Translations under genes and position numbers: made by a program
Shown here: positions 8,063 through 17,443 of the stretch, piece after piece
How the letters are laid out: the number at the start of each line of letters is the position of its first letter
Numbering within the stretch: position 1 is the stretch's first letter
The notes under the pieces: model-generated
The model's input: only the letters and a program-made list of their open reading frames with translations
Database searches by the model: none
What the model was told of the DNA's origin: nothing
Assembly: GCA_000648925.1 (NCBI GenBank)
Contig: JFHF01000016.1
Location: forward strand, 62,001-126,000
Length of the DNA stretch: 64,000 nt
Direction of reading: 5' to 3'
From: Caballeronia jiangsuensis
GTDB taxonomy: Bacteria; Pseudomonadota; Gammaproteobacteria; Burkholderiales; Burkholderiaceae

Positions 8063-9121
8063 TCAGGCGGTCTCGACGATCTTGCCGCTCGTGGCGGCGA
8101 GCACGATGGCCTCGGTGATCCGCAGATTCTGCAGCCCGTCGCGCGCGCTGACAATAGGCTCGGCCTCGCCGCGCGCCACGCGCCCGAAATGTTCCATCTG
8201 ATGCGCGAGCGGATCGTCGCGTTGCATCGGCACGATGCTTTCCTCGAAGGGCTTCCACCATGAGCGGTCTTCCGCGCGGCCGTAGGACTTGAGCCGCATC
8301 GTCGGGACGGAAAGCGAGCCGAAGGTGCCCGCGATCACGTAGCAGTCTTCGTCGGGATAAGTCGAGTACGCCTTGTTCTCCTGCGAGGTCTGCTCCCAGC
8401 TACGCGGCGACGCGGCCGTGTCGGACAGCATGAACGTGCCGAGCGCGCCGCTCGCGAAGCGCAGATTGATGGCGACGGTGTCCTCGACGGGAAAGCCGCG
8501 CGTCGCATGCGAAGCGAACGCCTGCACCGCGACGATATCGCCGCACAGCATGCGCAGGTTATGCACCTCGTGAATCATGTTGAGCAGGATCGGGCCGCCG
8601 CCCGGTTCGCGCCGCCACGGCGCGCTCGCGTAATACTCGTCGGGCTTGAAGAACACCGCGCTGCCCATCACCGCGACGAGCTTGCCGAGCCGCCCTTCGT
8701 CGATCACCTGCTTCGCGCGCGCCATGATCGGGCTATGCGCGCGATGATGACCGATCAGCACCTTGACGCCCGAACGTTCGGTTTCGTCGACGAGCGCCTG
8801 CGCTTCATCGACGCTCGGCGCGATCGGCTTTTCCAGCAGCATCGGCACGCCGGCCGCGAGACAGATGCGCGCGTGCTCCACATGCAACTGGTTCGGTGTC
8901 GCGAGCACGATGCCGTCCGGCCGATCCTTCGCGAGCAGTTCATCGAGCGTCCGGTAGAGCGGCACGCCCGCTTTCTCCGCGATGGCCGCCGCCGCCGGAG
9001 CGGGATCGACGATAGCGGAGAGCGTGCATGTCGCACTCGCCTGCGCGACGCCCATGTGCGCCTGGCCGATATAGCCCGCGCCCGCCACCGCGATACGTGT
9101 CTTGCCTGAGTCAGTGTTCAC
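8063..9121 (-). CDS. Gfo/Idh/MocA-family NAD(P)-dependent dehydrogenase
   Basis: A 352-residue oxidoreductase. The N-terminal Rossmann fold shows GAGYIGQAHM, and the family EKP motif appears in LLEKPIAPSVDEA. The middle GHHRAHSPIM and MIHEVHNLRMLCG belong to the C-terminal substrate domain. It probably starts with GTG at 9121. It sits 36 bases from a dehydroquinase gene and downstream of an MHS permease gene, which suggests it oxidises quinate, shikimate or a related cyclic polyol. Substrate is inferred from context; myo-inositol-type dehydrogenases have the same fold. Confidence 0.8.
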   Translation of the reverse strand: MNTDSGKTRIAVAGAGYIGQAHMGVAQASATCTLSAIVDPAPAAAAIAEKAGVPLYRTLDELLAKDRPDGIVLATPNQLHVEHARICLAAGVPMLLEKPIAPSVDEAQALVDETERSGVKVLIGHHRAHSPIMARAKQVIDEGRLGKLVAVMGSAVFFKPDEYYASAPWRREPGGGPILLNMIHEVHNLRMLCGDIVAVQAFASHATRGFPVEDTVAINLRFASGALGTFMLSDTAASPRSWEQTSQENKAYSTYPDEDCYVIAGTFGSLSVPTMRLKSYGRAEDRSWWKPFEESIVPMQRDDPLAHQMEHFGRVARGEAEPIVSARDGLQNLRITEAIVLAATSGKIVETA

Positions 9122-9217
9122 TTGAATTCACCAGATCGATAAAAAGTGCGCGCGCGAAGGCACGCGGACGGCGCGGACCACGCGCCGCCGTGAGGACAAC
9201 AATGGGAAAGATGAAGC

Positions 9218-10633
9218 CTAGGAAGCGCGCGCGTTCGCGACCGATTCCGCGCGCAGGCGCTCGTACTCGGACTTCTCGACCGGCCGCGCGTCCTGCTCGC
9301 CGAGCTGGCTGAGCGGAATGCGATACGTCTCCCGCGCGCTCCAGGCCGCGATGGCGGAGATGATCGTGACGGCGAGCGTGATCGAGCCGATCGTGAGCGG
9401 AATGTTCGTCGATCCCGGCGGCGCGACGGTCGCGAAGAGCGCGGGCAGGAGCGCGGTGATCGTCGTGCCGACGTTCTGCGAGATCGCCATCGCGGACACG
9501 CGGGTGCGCGTCGGAAAGAGCTCGGGATAGAAGCTCGGGAAGATCGCGTTATAGCCCTGATAGACGACGCCCCACATCAGCAGCGACGCGACGATCGCCA
9601 TGCCGACGCTGTGAATGCTGATCGCGTAGAGATACAGATACGACAGCAGCCCAGACGCAATCGCCCCGACGATGATCGGCGGCTTGCGCCCGATCTTGTC
9701 GGAGAGATTGCCGACGAGCGGAATCACGACCACGGCGAGTATGTTGCCGACGACCGGAATCCACAGATACACGCTCTTGTGAAAACCGACGCCGTAGGCT
9801 GCCTGCACCGCGTACGCCGCGCCGAAGATCGTCGCGACCACGGGAATCACGTTCATCAGCGCCATGCAGACGACGCGGAACATGTCGCCAAGGTTGTACT
9901 TGAAGGCATCGACGATCGGCGAGCGCGGCACTGCGCCTCTTTCGCCTTCCTTCTCGAACGCGGGCGTCTCATGCACTTCGCGGCGGATGATGTAACCCGC
10001 GACCAGCACGAACGCCGAAAGCAGGAACGGAATGCGCCAGCCCCACGCGTTGAACGAATCCTCGGGCATGTAGTAGGCGAGCGGCAGGAACACGGCGGCG
10101 GCGAGAATCTGTCCGGCCTGCACGCCTTGCAGCGTGAAGCTCGCGAAATAGCCGCGCCGTCCGAATGGCGAGTGTTCGAGAATCATCGAACTGGCGCCCG
10201 AGATTTCGCCCGCGACCGCGAAACCCTGCACCAGCCGCAGGATCACGAGCAGCGCCGGCGCGAGCATGCCGACGCTGTGATAGGTCGGCAGCAGGCCGAC
10301 GGCCATCGTCGAAAAGCCCATCAGGAACATGCACAGCACGAGCACGTTCTTGCGGCCGTGCGTGTCGCCGAGATGGCCGAGCACGAACGCGCCGATCGGC
10401 CGCGCGACATAGCCGACGCCGTAGGTCGCGAGCGACGCGACGATTGCTACTTTGGGATTGCCCGACGGAAAGAAAAGCTGCGGAAAGATGAGCGCAGCGG
10501 CCTGCGCGTAGATAAAGAAGTCGTAGTACTCGAGTGCGGAGCCTATCCAGCCGCTCGCGGTGGCTTTCTTCGTCTGCTTCCGGTGCTCGGCGTGCGACTC
10601 GCCGTTTGCACCCGAGAGAGAGTTCGTGTCCAT
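9218..10633 (-). CDS. MHS-family MFS transporter, probable shikimate/quinate permease
   Basis: A 471-residue major facilitator protein with about 12 helices. The start GWIGSALEYYDFFIYAQAAA and the loop GHLGDTHGRKNVLV are typical of the metabolite:H+ symporter family (ShiA, KgtP, ProP). GGAGA precedes the ATG at 10633. It is the promoter-proximal gene of a three-gene unit with a Gfo/Idh dehydrogenase and a dehydroquinase, so import of shikimate or quinate by proton symport is the best reading. The exact substrate is inferred. Confidence 0.82.
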   Translation of the reverse strand: MDTNSLSGANGESHAEHRKQTKKATASGWIGSALEYYDFFIYAQAAALIFPQLFFPSGNPKVAIVASLATYGVGYVARPIGAFVLGHLGDTHGRKNVLVLCMFLMGFSTMAVGLLPTYHSVGMLAPALLVILRLVQGFAVAGEISGASSMILEHSPFGRRGYFASFTLQGVQAGQILAAAVFLPLAYYMPEDSFNAWGWRIPFLLSAFVLVAGYIIRREVHETPAFEKEGERGAVPRSPIVDAFKYNLGDMFRVVCMALMNVIPVVATIFGAAYAVQAAYGVGFHKSVYLWIPVVGNILAVVVIPLVGNLSDKIGRKPPIIVGAIASGLLSYLYLYAISIHSVGMAIVASLLMWGVVYQGYNAIFPSFYPELFPTRTRVSAMAISQNVGTTITALLPALFATVAPPGSTNIPLTIGSITLAVTIISAIAAWSARETYRIPLSQLGEQDARPVEKSEYERLRAESVANARAS

Positions 10634-11025
10634 GACGTCTCCATTTATGTTCGCACGACGGTTTCTGTGGCCATCTTTACGACGATACTGCCTTTTCGTT
10701 CTTCGCCGACGACGTCCGCGCCGGGTCGCGCGCAGGACATCTCTTCATGATCGCCCCTGAATCGAAAGCTTTCGATGAGGCAAAACCCGCGCGCCGGCGT
10801 CTGGCTGAACGGTGTGAGCGCAAGATTACTATGTCGGCGGAAAAGCATAATTCGACGCGGAGGAAAGTCAGAATGCGCCCGGAGCGAATAATCGGCGGTG
10901 AGCGGCCCGGACGGAATCCGGGTCTTGCCTAAAGTATGGGTAGCCGCGGCCGTATACACGAGTACCGGCGGTGACCGCATCGCCATCGCCTTGTTTTCGT
11001 CCTCTCGCTGGCCCCGGTCTTCCGT
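10634..11025. other. intergenic region, divergent promoters
   Basis: This 392-base gap lies between the leftward permease gene and the rightward diguanylate cyclase gene. It contains a perfect 16-bp palindrome (listed separately) and a small CCCGGA/TCCGGG hairpin at about 10907-10923. No convincing coding frame is seen. Confidence 0.4.
10761..10776. promoter_or_regulatory. perfect 16-bp palindrome, candidate operator
   Basis: ATCGAAAGCTTTCGAT is fully self-complementary. It lies 128 bases upstream of the permease start, in a divergent promoter region. A regulator site is likely by form and place, but no local regulator gene adjoins the cluster. Confidence 0.4.
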
Positions 11026-12600
11026 ATGTCAGGCAATCCGTCCTTGATCGATTCGATTCTGGCCACGCCGGCGACAGAGAACGGGCGCATCACGGCCGCG
11101 ATTCGCGCATCCTTGCTGTCGACGCTCGTCGAGGACCTCCACCCGCTCCTGCTGTCCGGCATTTCCAGTGCGTTCGTCGCGGTGATCGCGCTCGGGCGTC
11201 AGCAGGCGCTCTGGGCAGTGCTCTGGGTCGCCGCCGATCTGCTTCTGCTCGCCGTGCGTCTCTCGATCGTGTGCCGCTATCGCGCGCTGAGCCGCCCGAG
11301 CGCGCCGCATCCCGGACCGTGGGCCGCGCGCTACGCGCCGTTCGCGCTCCTGACATGTCTCGTGTCCGGCCTCGGCACGATGGCCTGCGTGATTTCCGGC
11401 GACGCCGTGCTCGCCTCGCTCGCGATCATGGTGACGGCGGGCCTGCTCGGCGGGATCGCGTCGCGCAACGCGGGCACGCCGCATCTGGCGATCGCGCAGG
11501 TGTGCCTCGGCGCGCTGCCGATCGGCGTCGGCGGGCTGTTCGGACCGGCGGGCTACTGGATTCTCGTGCCGCCGCTCTTTCTCTATATCGGCGCGATGTG
11601 CGCGGTCGTGCAGCGCCACTATCGCGGCCTCGTCGCGCTGATGACCGCCGAGCAGGGCCACGCCGAAATCGCCGCGCGCTTCGATGCGGCGCTCGCCCAC
11701 ATGCCGCACGGTCTTTGCACCGTCGATGCGTCGGGCAAGGTGGTGATCGCGAATCGCAAGGCGGCGGAACTGTTCGGCGCGACCGTCGAGATGCTGCGGC
11801 TGAACGTGTCCTTGCCGGAATTCATCGGCTATGTCGGGCTGTCGAAGTTCGGCGAGACGCTGCGTGCGCAATTTTCCGAGCGTTGCGCGCAATGGCTCGA
11901 GGCGGGCAATCTGCCGCTCGATCTGCCGTTGCGTGACGGCCGCCATCTCGAACTGAGCCGCAACCCGGTGCCGGACGGCAGCGCGGTGATCATCATCGAG
12001 GACGTGACGGAGCGCCGCAAGGCCGAGGCGAAGATCCTGCACTGGGCGCATCACGACTCGCTCACGGGCCTGCCGAACCGGCGCTTTCTCGGCGATCACG
12101 CCGGGCGTCTGATGGCGGGCGGCGCCGGTCGAGAAAAAGTGATGGTGATGTACGTCGATCTCGACGGCTTCAAGCGCGTCAACGACACGCACGGCCACAA
12201 CGCGGGCGACGATTTGCTGAAACTCGTCGCCGATCGCCTGCGCAACGCGATGCGCCGCGGCGAACTGGCCGCGCGTCTCGGTGGCGACGAATTCGCGATC
12301 GTCGCGACGTATATCGCGGATGGGTCGAACGCCGTGTTCGCGCGCAAGATCATCCGCGAATTGTCCGCGCCCTACACGCTCGCGTGCGGACAGACGGTGC
12401 GCGTGGGCGTGAGCGTCGGCATCGCGCTCGCGCATCCGGGCGAAGTGTTCGAAAGCGCGTTGAAGCGCGCCGACGCGGCGCTCTACGAAGCGAAATCGGA
12501 AGAGCGCGGCAGCTATCGGTTTTCCGATCGCGACGGCGACGCGCTCATGAACGACGAGCAGGCCGTCGGCGCACTGGGCGAGCGCGGCCGCGCGTGGTAG
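11026..12600 (+). CDS. membrane PAS-GGDEF diguanylate cyclase
   Basis: A 524-residue signalling enzyme that makes cyclic di-GMP from two GTP. Residues about 35-195 hold five or six membrane helices, followed by a PAS domain (about 220-320, ALAHMPHGLCTVDASGKVVI) and a GGDEF domain (about 345-505) with an intact RLGGDEFAIV active-site loop. The inhibitory site just before it reads RRGE rather than RxxD, so product feedback may be weak. No EAL domain follows. The gene is monocistronic, with a long upstream region shared with the permease promoter. Confidence 0.9.
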   Translation: MSGNPSLIDSILATPATENGRITAAIRASLLSTLVEDLHPLLLSGISSAFVAVIALGRQQALWAVLWVAADLLLLAVRLSIVCRYRALSRPSAPHPGPWAARYAPFALLTCLVSGLGTMACVISGDAVLASLAIMVTAGLLGGIASRNAGTPHLAIAQVCLGALPIGVGGLFGPAGYWILVPPLFLYIGAMCAVVQRHYRGLVALMTAEQGHAEIAARFDAALAHMPHGLCTVDASGKVVIANRKAAELFGATVEMLRLNVSLPEFIGYVGLSKFGETLRAQFSERCAQWLEAGNLPLDLPLRDGRHLELSRNPVPDGSAVIIIEDVTERRKAEAKILHWAHHDSLTGLPNRRFLGDHAGRLMAGGAGREKVMVMYVDLDGFKRVNDTHGHNAGDDLLKLVADRLRNAMRRGELAARLGGDEFAIVATYIADGSNAVFARKIIRELSAPYTLACGQTVRVGVSVGIALAHPGEVFESALKRADAALYEAKSEERGSYRFSDRDGDALMNDEQAVGALGERGRAW

Positions 12601-12701
12601 CGCATCACACGTTGGTATGAATGCGCCGAGCCGTTCGTAGAATGGTGGGCGCGTGTGCGCTTCTCTAAGCTGACGTCATGGTCACGCACCGGGAGCGCAT
12701 C

Positions 12702-12893
12702 ATGGGCGATACATCGACACGCGTATTGTTATCGGGTTGCGCCGCCGTGCTGGCGTTCGGAACCTGGTATTCGGTCAGCGCGCCGCATGACTGGAGCGCG
12801 CTCCATCGCGCGGGTTACGACACCGAACTGCCGCTGGAGCGGATCGCGCTCGACGAAGAAGCGGCATCGTCCGTCAGAACGCCGCAGCGATAA
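12702..12893 (+). CDS. small membrane-anchored hypothetical protein (63 aa)
   Basis: A 63-residue protein with a hydrophobic N-terminal segment (STRVLLSGCAAVLAFGTWYS) that could be an anchor or signal, followed by an acidic tail. The ATG at 12702 is preferred over an earlier one in frame because GGAG lies six bases before it. It converges on the FixJ-like gene, ending 7 bases away. No family recognised. Confidence 0.5.
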   Translation: MGDTSTRVLLSGCAAVLAFGTWYSVSAPHDWSALHRAGYDTELPLERIALDEEAASSVRTPQR

Positions 12894-12900
12894 ACCCGCG

Positions 12901-13581
12901 CTACGGCCGCTGCGCGCGCGACGGCGTCGATGCGCCCTGCGGCATCTTCACGCCGAGCGCTTCCGCCTTCAGCACGAGATCGGCGAGCGAACGCGCCGCC
13001 ATCTTCTTCATCGCCTGACCGCGATGAATCTTCACCGTGATCTCGCTCAGATTCATTTCCGCCGCGATCTGCTTGTTCATCAGGCCCGACACGACGAACG
13101 CCATGACCTCGCGCTCGCGCGGCGTCAGCGATTCATACGAGCGCCGCAAGTCCGCGACGGAGCGGCTCGCCGCGCGCCGCTCCTCGTCGGCTTCCAGCGC
13201 CTGCGCGACAGCATCGAGCATGTCCTGATCGCGGAACGGCTTCGCGAGAAAATCCCTGGCGCCCGCCTTCATCGCCTTCACGGTCATCGCGATGTCGCCG
13301 TGCGCCGTCATGAAGACGATCGGCAAGCCCAACTGGCTCGCGGCCATCTGCTCCTGCACGGCGAGGCCGCTCTGTCCTTTCAGCCGCACGTCGAGGATCA
13401 GGCAACTGGGCACCTCCGGCATGTCGTACGCAAGGAATTCATGCGCGGACGCGAACGTCGTCACGTTCAGATCGACGGAACGCAGCAGCGAGCGCAGCGC
13501 GTCGCGCATCGATTCGTCGTCGTCGACCACGTAGACCATCGCGGCGTTCGTCTTCGTGTCCGCGTCCTTGTCAATGCTCAT
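12901..13581 (-). CDS. FixJ/NarL-type response regulator
   Basis: A 226-residue two-domain regulator. The receiver has the acidic cluster VVDDDE, phospho-acceptor D64 in LILDVRLKG, the T of FMTAHGD and K of FLAKPF. The C-terminal LuxR-type helix-turn-helix contains LTPREREVMAFVVSGLMNKQ. Its ATG overlaps the last 11 bases of the upstream sensor kinase gene, showing translational coupling and making the two a cognate pair. The closest known style is the FixL-FixJ/TodS-TodT-like group in which the regulator activates transcription; targets are unknown. Confidence 0.88.
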   Translation of the reverse strand: MSIDKDADTKTNAAMVYVVDDDESMRDALRSLLRSVDLNVTTFASAHEFLAYDMPEVPSCLILDVRLKGQSGLAVQEQMAASQLGLPIVFMTAHGDIAMTVKAMKAGARDFLAKPFRDQDMLDAVAQALEADEERRAASRSVADLRRSYESLTPREREVMAFVVSGLMNKQIAAEMNLSEITVKIHRGQAMKKMAARSLADLVLKAEALGVKMPQGASTPSRAQRP

Positions 13582-15421
13582 CGTCTGCCCCCTGGTTTTC
13601 GGGCAGCACGAAGCGCAAGCGCGCGCCGCCTTCATCGGGCGATTCCGCCCATATCCTGCCGCCGTGCGCCTCGATGATCGAACGGCAAATCGACAAGCCC
13701 ATGCCCATGCCTTCGGCCTTCGTCGTGAAGAACGCGTCGAAGAGACGGCGCGCGTTGTCCACGCTGATGCCTGTGCCGGAATCCTGCACGGTGATCTGCG
13801 CATAGCCTGCGTCGCTCAGGCTCTCGCCCGTCGCGATGCGCAACACGCGCGGCCCGTTCACGCCGGACATCGCCTGCGCGGCGTTCATGAACAAGTTGAT
13901 GAGCACCTGCTGCAACTGCACGCGATCGCACTGCACGATGGGCGACGGCGTCGCGAGCTCCGTGCGCACATCCACGCGATGACGCGCGAGTTCGCGCCGC
14001 ACGAGCTCGATCGTCTCGTCGACGATCTCGTTCACGTCGAGCGTCGCGGGCTGGCTGTCGCGCTTTCGCGCCATCGCGCGAATACGTGCGATGACCTCGC
14101 TCGCGCGCTTGGCGTCGCGAATCATCTGCGTGATCGATTGCTGCGCTTCCGCGATTTCCGGCTGCGCGCGGTTGAGCCAGCGCAAGCCGGCATCGCCGTT
14201 CGTCACGATCGCGGCCATCGGCTGCGTGACTTCGTGCGCGATGGATGCCGCGAGTTCGCCCAGCATCGTGACGCGCGTCACGTGCGCGAGCTCGGCGGTC
14301 GAGCGCGCGAGCGCTTCTTGCGCGAGCTTGGTGTCGGTGACGTCCATCAGCGCGCCGACGTATTCGTCGCCGTCCGCTTCCGTCGATGCTCGATGCGCGA
14401 CGAAATGCACATGCTTCACCGAGCCGTCCGGCAACGAAAGCCGATGCTCCACGTCGATGTCGCACGCGCCGCCGATCGCCGATTCATGCGCGCCGCGCAC
14501 TATGCCGATGTCGTCGGGATGCGTCCGCGCCAGAATCGCGTCGATGGACGGCTCGACATCGCGCGGGTAATCGAAGATGCGGTACGCCTCGTCGGACCAC
14601 CACATCGTGCTCGCGGGCAGGCGCGTCGCGATGCTGCCGGTGCGCGAGAGGCGCTGCGCGTCGAGCAAAAACGCCTCGCTGCGCTTGAGCGCATCGCGCT
14701 GGCGCTGCAATTCCGCTTCCATGCGCTTGCGCTGCGTGATGTCGTTGCTGGTCGCGAGCACGGCGCGCGGCAGGCCATTCGCGTCGCGCAGCAACGCGGC
14801 GCGGCTCGCGATCACGATCTCGCCGCCGTCGTGCCGCACGCGCGTGATCTCGCCGTCCCAGCGCCCCGAACGCAACAGTTCGGTTCGAATCTGCGCGTGC
14901 GGCACGGGCGAGTTCGACTGCGTCATGCGATGGATCGGCTGACCGATCGCCTCTTGCGCCGAATAGCCGTAGAGCGCTTCGGCGCCGCGATTCCAGAACG
15001 TGATGCGGTCGTTCATGTCGTGCGCGACGATCGCATCGTGCGCGAGATTGAGCAGTTCGAGCTGCTCCTGCATCTTGGTCGTCGTGGACTGATTGCGCAG
15101 CGAGAGGATGCCGGTCGTGCCGATCGCGAGCAGGCTCACGGCACAGCGCGCGAGCGCCCCGCCCGACACGTTTTCGTCGTGCGAGAGAATGAAGCCGATG
15201 AGCGTGAGCACCACGCAGCCCCAAGCCGTCGTGATGGTCGCGGTGCGATTGCCGGTCGACGCGACGAGCAGCACGACGACCACATACAGCACCGCGATGG
15301 CGATATCGAGCGGCGTGAGCGCATCGATCAGGAACACGACGAGCGCGATGGCCGCCGCGAGCATCGACACGATGCGCACATCGTGACGCACCGCGCGCGG
15401 CGCGCTCTGGAAAGTCTCCAT
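13571..15421 (-). CDS. membrane PAS-PAS histidine kinase (FixL-like)
   Basis: A 616-residue sensor. Residues about 15-105 contain three or four membrane helices; two PAS domains follow (about 120-230 and 255-365), then a HisKA domain with phospho-acceptor H396 in ASIAHEVTQPMAAI and a HATPase domain with a GTGISVDNARRLFDAFFTTK motif. The second PAS resembles PAS_3 domains. The ATG at 15421 has a poor ribosome-binding site; a TTG at 15547 would add 42 residues of unlikely composition. It is coupled to the FixJ-like gene downstream and follows a lone receiver gene. No haem-binding PAS motif could be confirmed. Confidence 0.8.
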   Translation of the reverse strand: METFQSAPRAVRHDVRIVSMLAAAIALVVFLIDALTPLDIAIAVLYVVVVLLVASTGNRTATITTAWGCVVLTLIGFILSHDENVSGGALARCAVSLLAIGTTGILSLRNQSTTTKMQEQLELLNLAHDAIVAHDMNDRITFWNRGAEALYGYSAQEAIGQPIHRMTQSNSPVPHAQIRTELLRSGRWDGEITRVRHDGGEIVIASRAALLRDANGLPRAVLATSNDITQRKRMEAELQRQRDALKRSEAFLLDAQRLSRTGSIATRLPASTMWWSDEAYRIFDYPRDVEPSIDAILARTHPDDIGIVRGAHESAIGGACDIDVEHRLSLPDGSVKHVHFVAHRASTEADGDEYVGALMDVTDTKLAQEALARSTAELAHVTRVTMLGELAASIAHEVTQPMAAIVTNGDAGLRWLNRAQPEIAEAQQSITQMIRDAKRASEVIARIRAMARKRDSQPATLDVNEIVDETIELVRRELARHRVDVRTELATPSPIVQCDRVQLQQVLINLFMNAAQAMSGVNGPRVLRIATGESLSDAGYAQITVQDSGTGISVDNARRLFDAFFTTKAEGMGMGLSICRSIIEAHGGRIWAESPDEGGARLRFVLPENQGADDEH

Positions 15422-15553
15422 CACGGCCGGACGGACGCCGGCGAATGGAAACGAACGACGAACGAGACAGGCGGCATGGTCATTGAGCGTTCGAAAAAGC
15501 GTTCGTTGGAAATATCGCGGCCCGCGCGCGCCGGCCGGATGACGCAATGAATT

Positions 15554-15973
15554 CTAATCCTTCCAAAAGCCTTGCCTGATGCGTTCCAGGCAATCGGCGA
15601 CGGCGGTTCCATCGACGGGCTTGCTGAGAAAACACACCGCGCCGCCGTCGAGCGCCTGACGCCGCGCGGCATCCGATGCGAACGCGGTGATGAACATGAC
15701 GGGCACGTCCGGTTTCAGTTCGCGCAGACGCTGTTGCAGTTGCAGGCCGGACATGCCGGGCATGTTGAGATCGGTGATGATGCACGCGAGGCCGTCGAGC
15801 GGATCGGCGTCGAGAAACGACTCCGCCGACGGATACAGGCTGACCTCCCAGCCGAGCGAGCGCAACAGGCTGGAGGAGGCGACGCGGACGGATTCGTCAT
15901 CGTCGATCACGGAGACTCTGGAAGGCGATTGCAAGGGCGTTGTCCTGGACCGTGCGTGAATTTCGGCGGGCAT
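15554..15973 (-). CDS. single-domain response regulator
   Basis: A 139-residue protein that is only a receiver domain: SVIDDDESVRVA, phospho-acceptor D68 in IITDLNMPGMSG, FITAFAS and the FLSKPVDG lysine. It lacks an output domain, so it may act by protein contact or as a phosphate sink. It lies upstream of the sensor kinase gene on the same strand, 130 bases away, and probably belongs to the same signalling system. The start at 15973 has no strong ribosome-binding site. Confidence 0.8.
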   Translation of the reverse strand: MPAEIHARSRTTPLQSPSRVSVIDDDESVRVASSSLLRSLGWEVSLYPSAESFLDADPLDGLACIITDLNMPGMSGLQLQQRLRELKPDVPVMFITAFASDAARRQALDGGAVCFLSKPVDGTAVADCLERIRQGFWKD

Positions 15974-16164
15974 GGGACTGGTCCACCGCTTGGATGGAAC
16001 TCATCTTACGCACGCGGCGACGGCCGCGAAATCATATGTACGTATAGGTTTGAAGCGTTCGCTTCCATTCCCGCATTCGTCCGACAAAGCGGCGCGCACG
16101 GGCGTGTCGAGCGCGTTGCGCGCCAAAACCGTATAGTCCCGTTCTGCCACTCCGGGAAAACCAC

Positions 16165-17388
16165 ATGTCGACTCCAACATCGACCGCGCTCGACAGCGGC
16201 AAGCACGTCGAGCTCACGCGCGGACTGATCGCGCTTTTCGCGTTCTGCTGCGGCGCGATCGTCGCGAACCTGTACTACGCGCAGCCGATCATCGAACTCA
16301 TCGCGCCCGATCTGCACATGGCGGGCGGCACGGCGAGCCTGATCGTGTCGCTCACGCAGATCGGCTACGCGCTCGGCCTGTTTTTCATCGTGCCGCTCGG
16401 CGATCTGCTCGAAAACCGCAAGCTCATGATCGCGACCGCGCTCGTGTCGATCGCGAGCCTCACGGCCGCCACGTTCACGCACACGCCGGGCTGGTTTCTC
16501 ATGATCTCGCTCCTGATCGGCTTTTCGTCGGTGGCGGTGCAGATCCTGATTCCGCTCGCGGCGCATCTCGCGCCGGACGAATCGCGCGGCAAGGTGGTCG
16601 GCACGATCATGAGCGGACTGTTGCTCGGCATTCTGCTGTCGCGGCCGATATCGAGCCTCGTCGCGGGCCACTTCGGCTGGCGCGCGATGTTCGGCGTCGC
16701 CGCCGTGCTGATGATCGGCATCACGACCGTGCTGGCGCTCACGATCCCGCGCCGCCAGCCGAGCCATCAGGCGACATACTTCGAATTGATCGGCTCGCTC
16801 GGCCACCTCGTGCGCACGATGCCGGTGCTGCGTCATCGCTCGTTGTATCAAGGGCTGATGTTCGCGTCGTTCAGCCTCTTCTGGACCGGCATTCCCGTCG
16901 AGCTGACGCGGCACTACGGACTCTCGCAGACGGCCATCGGCATCTTCGCGCTCATCGGCGCGACGGGCGCGACATCCGCGCCGATCGCCGGGCGTCTCGC
17001 GGACGCGGGCCATACCGTGCGCGCGACGTTCATCGCGCTGATTCTCGCGGCGCTCGCGTATCTGCCGGTCGTGATGCATCCGGCGTGGGGCGTCGGCGCG
17101 CTCGTCGTGACGGGCGTCGTGCTCGATTTCGCCGTGCAGATGAACATGGTGCTCGGTCAGCGCGAAATCTACGCGCTGCACGCCGCGAGCCGCAACCGGC
17201 TGAACGCGGTGTACATGACGAGCATCTTCGTGGGCGGCGCGTTCGGCTCGGCACTGGCGAGCCCGCTGTACGAGCGCGGCGGCTGGACGCTTGTCGCGAC
17301 CGTCGCCACGGTGTTTCCGCTCGTCGCGCTGGCGCATTTCATCCTGATCGGCCGCCGTCACTCGGCCCGGACCTATGCGCAGGGATAG
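16165..17388 (+). CDS. MFS transporter (DHA1-type)
   Basis: A 407-residue protein with about 12 membrane helices. The N-terminus FCCGAIVANLYYAQPIIELI and the loop FFIVPLGDLLENRKLM match a proteobacterial drug/metabolite efflux branch of the major facilitator superfamily. It begins at ATG 16165, after GGGAAAACCAC. It stands alone, divergent from the signalling genes and convergent on the phosphatidylserine synthase gene. The substrate cannot be named. Confidence 0.8.
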   Translation: MSTPTSTALDSGKHVELTRGLIALFAFCCGAIVANLYYAQPIIELIAPDLHMAGGTASLIVSLTQIGYALGLFFIVPLGDLLENRKLMIATALVSIASLTAATFTHTPGWFLMISLLIGFSSVAVQILIPLAAHLAPDESRGKVVGTIMSGLLLGILLSRPISSLVAGHFGWRAMFGVAAVLMIGITTVLALTIPRRQPSHQATYFELIGSLGHLVRTMPVLRHRSLYQGLMFASFSLFWTGIPVELTRHYGLSQTAIGIFALIGATGATSAPIAGRLADAGHTVRATFIALILAALAYLPVVMHPAWGVGALVVTGVVLDFAVQMNMVLGQREIYALHAASRNRLNAVYMTSIFVGGAFGSALASPLYERGGWTLVATVATVFPLVALAHFILIGRRHSARTYAQG

Positions 17389-17443
17389 TCGACGTCGATA
17401 AAGCCCGGGTTCGATGCGGCGCCGCTGGACGGCGCGCCGCAAG

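Noticed and set aside
15422..15547. N-terminal extension of the sensor kinase from a TTG codon
   Set aside because: The added 42 residues are basic and unlike the family; the ATG at 15421 gives a normal start, although its ribosome-binding site is weak.
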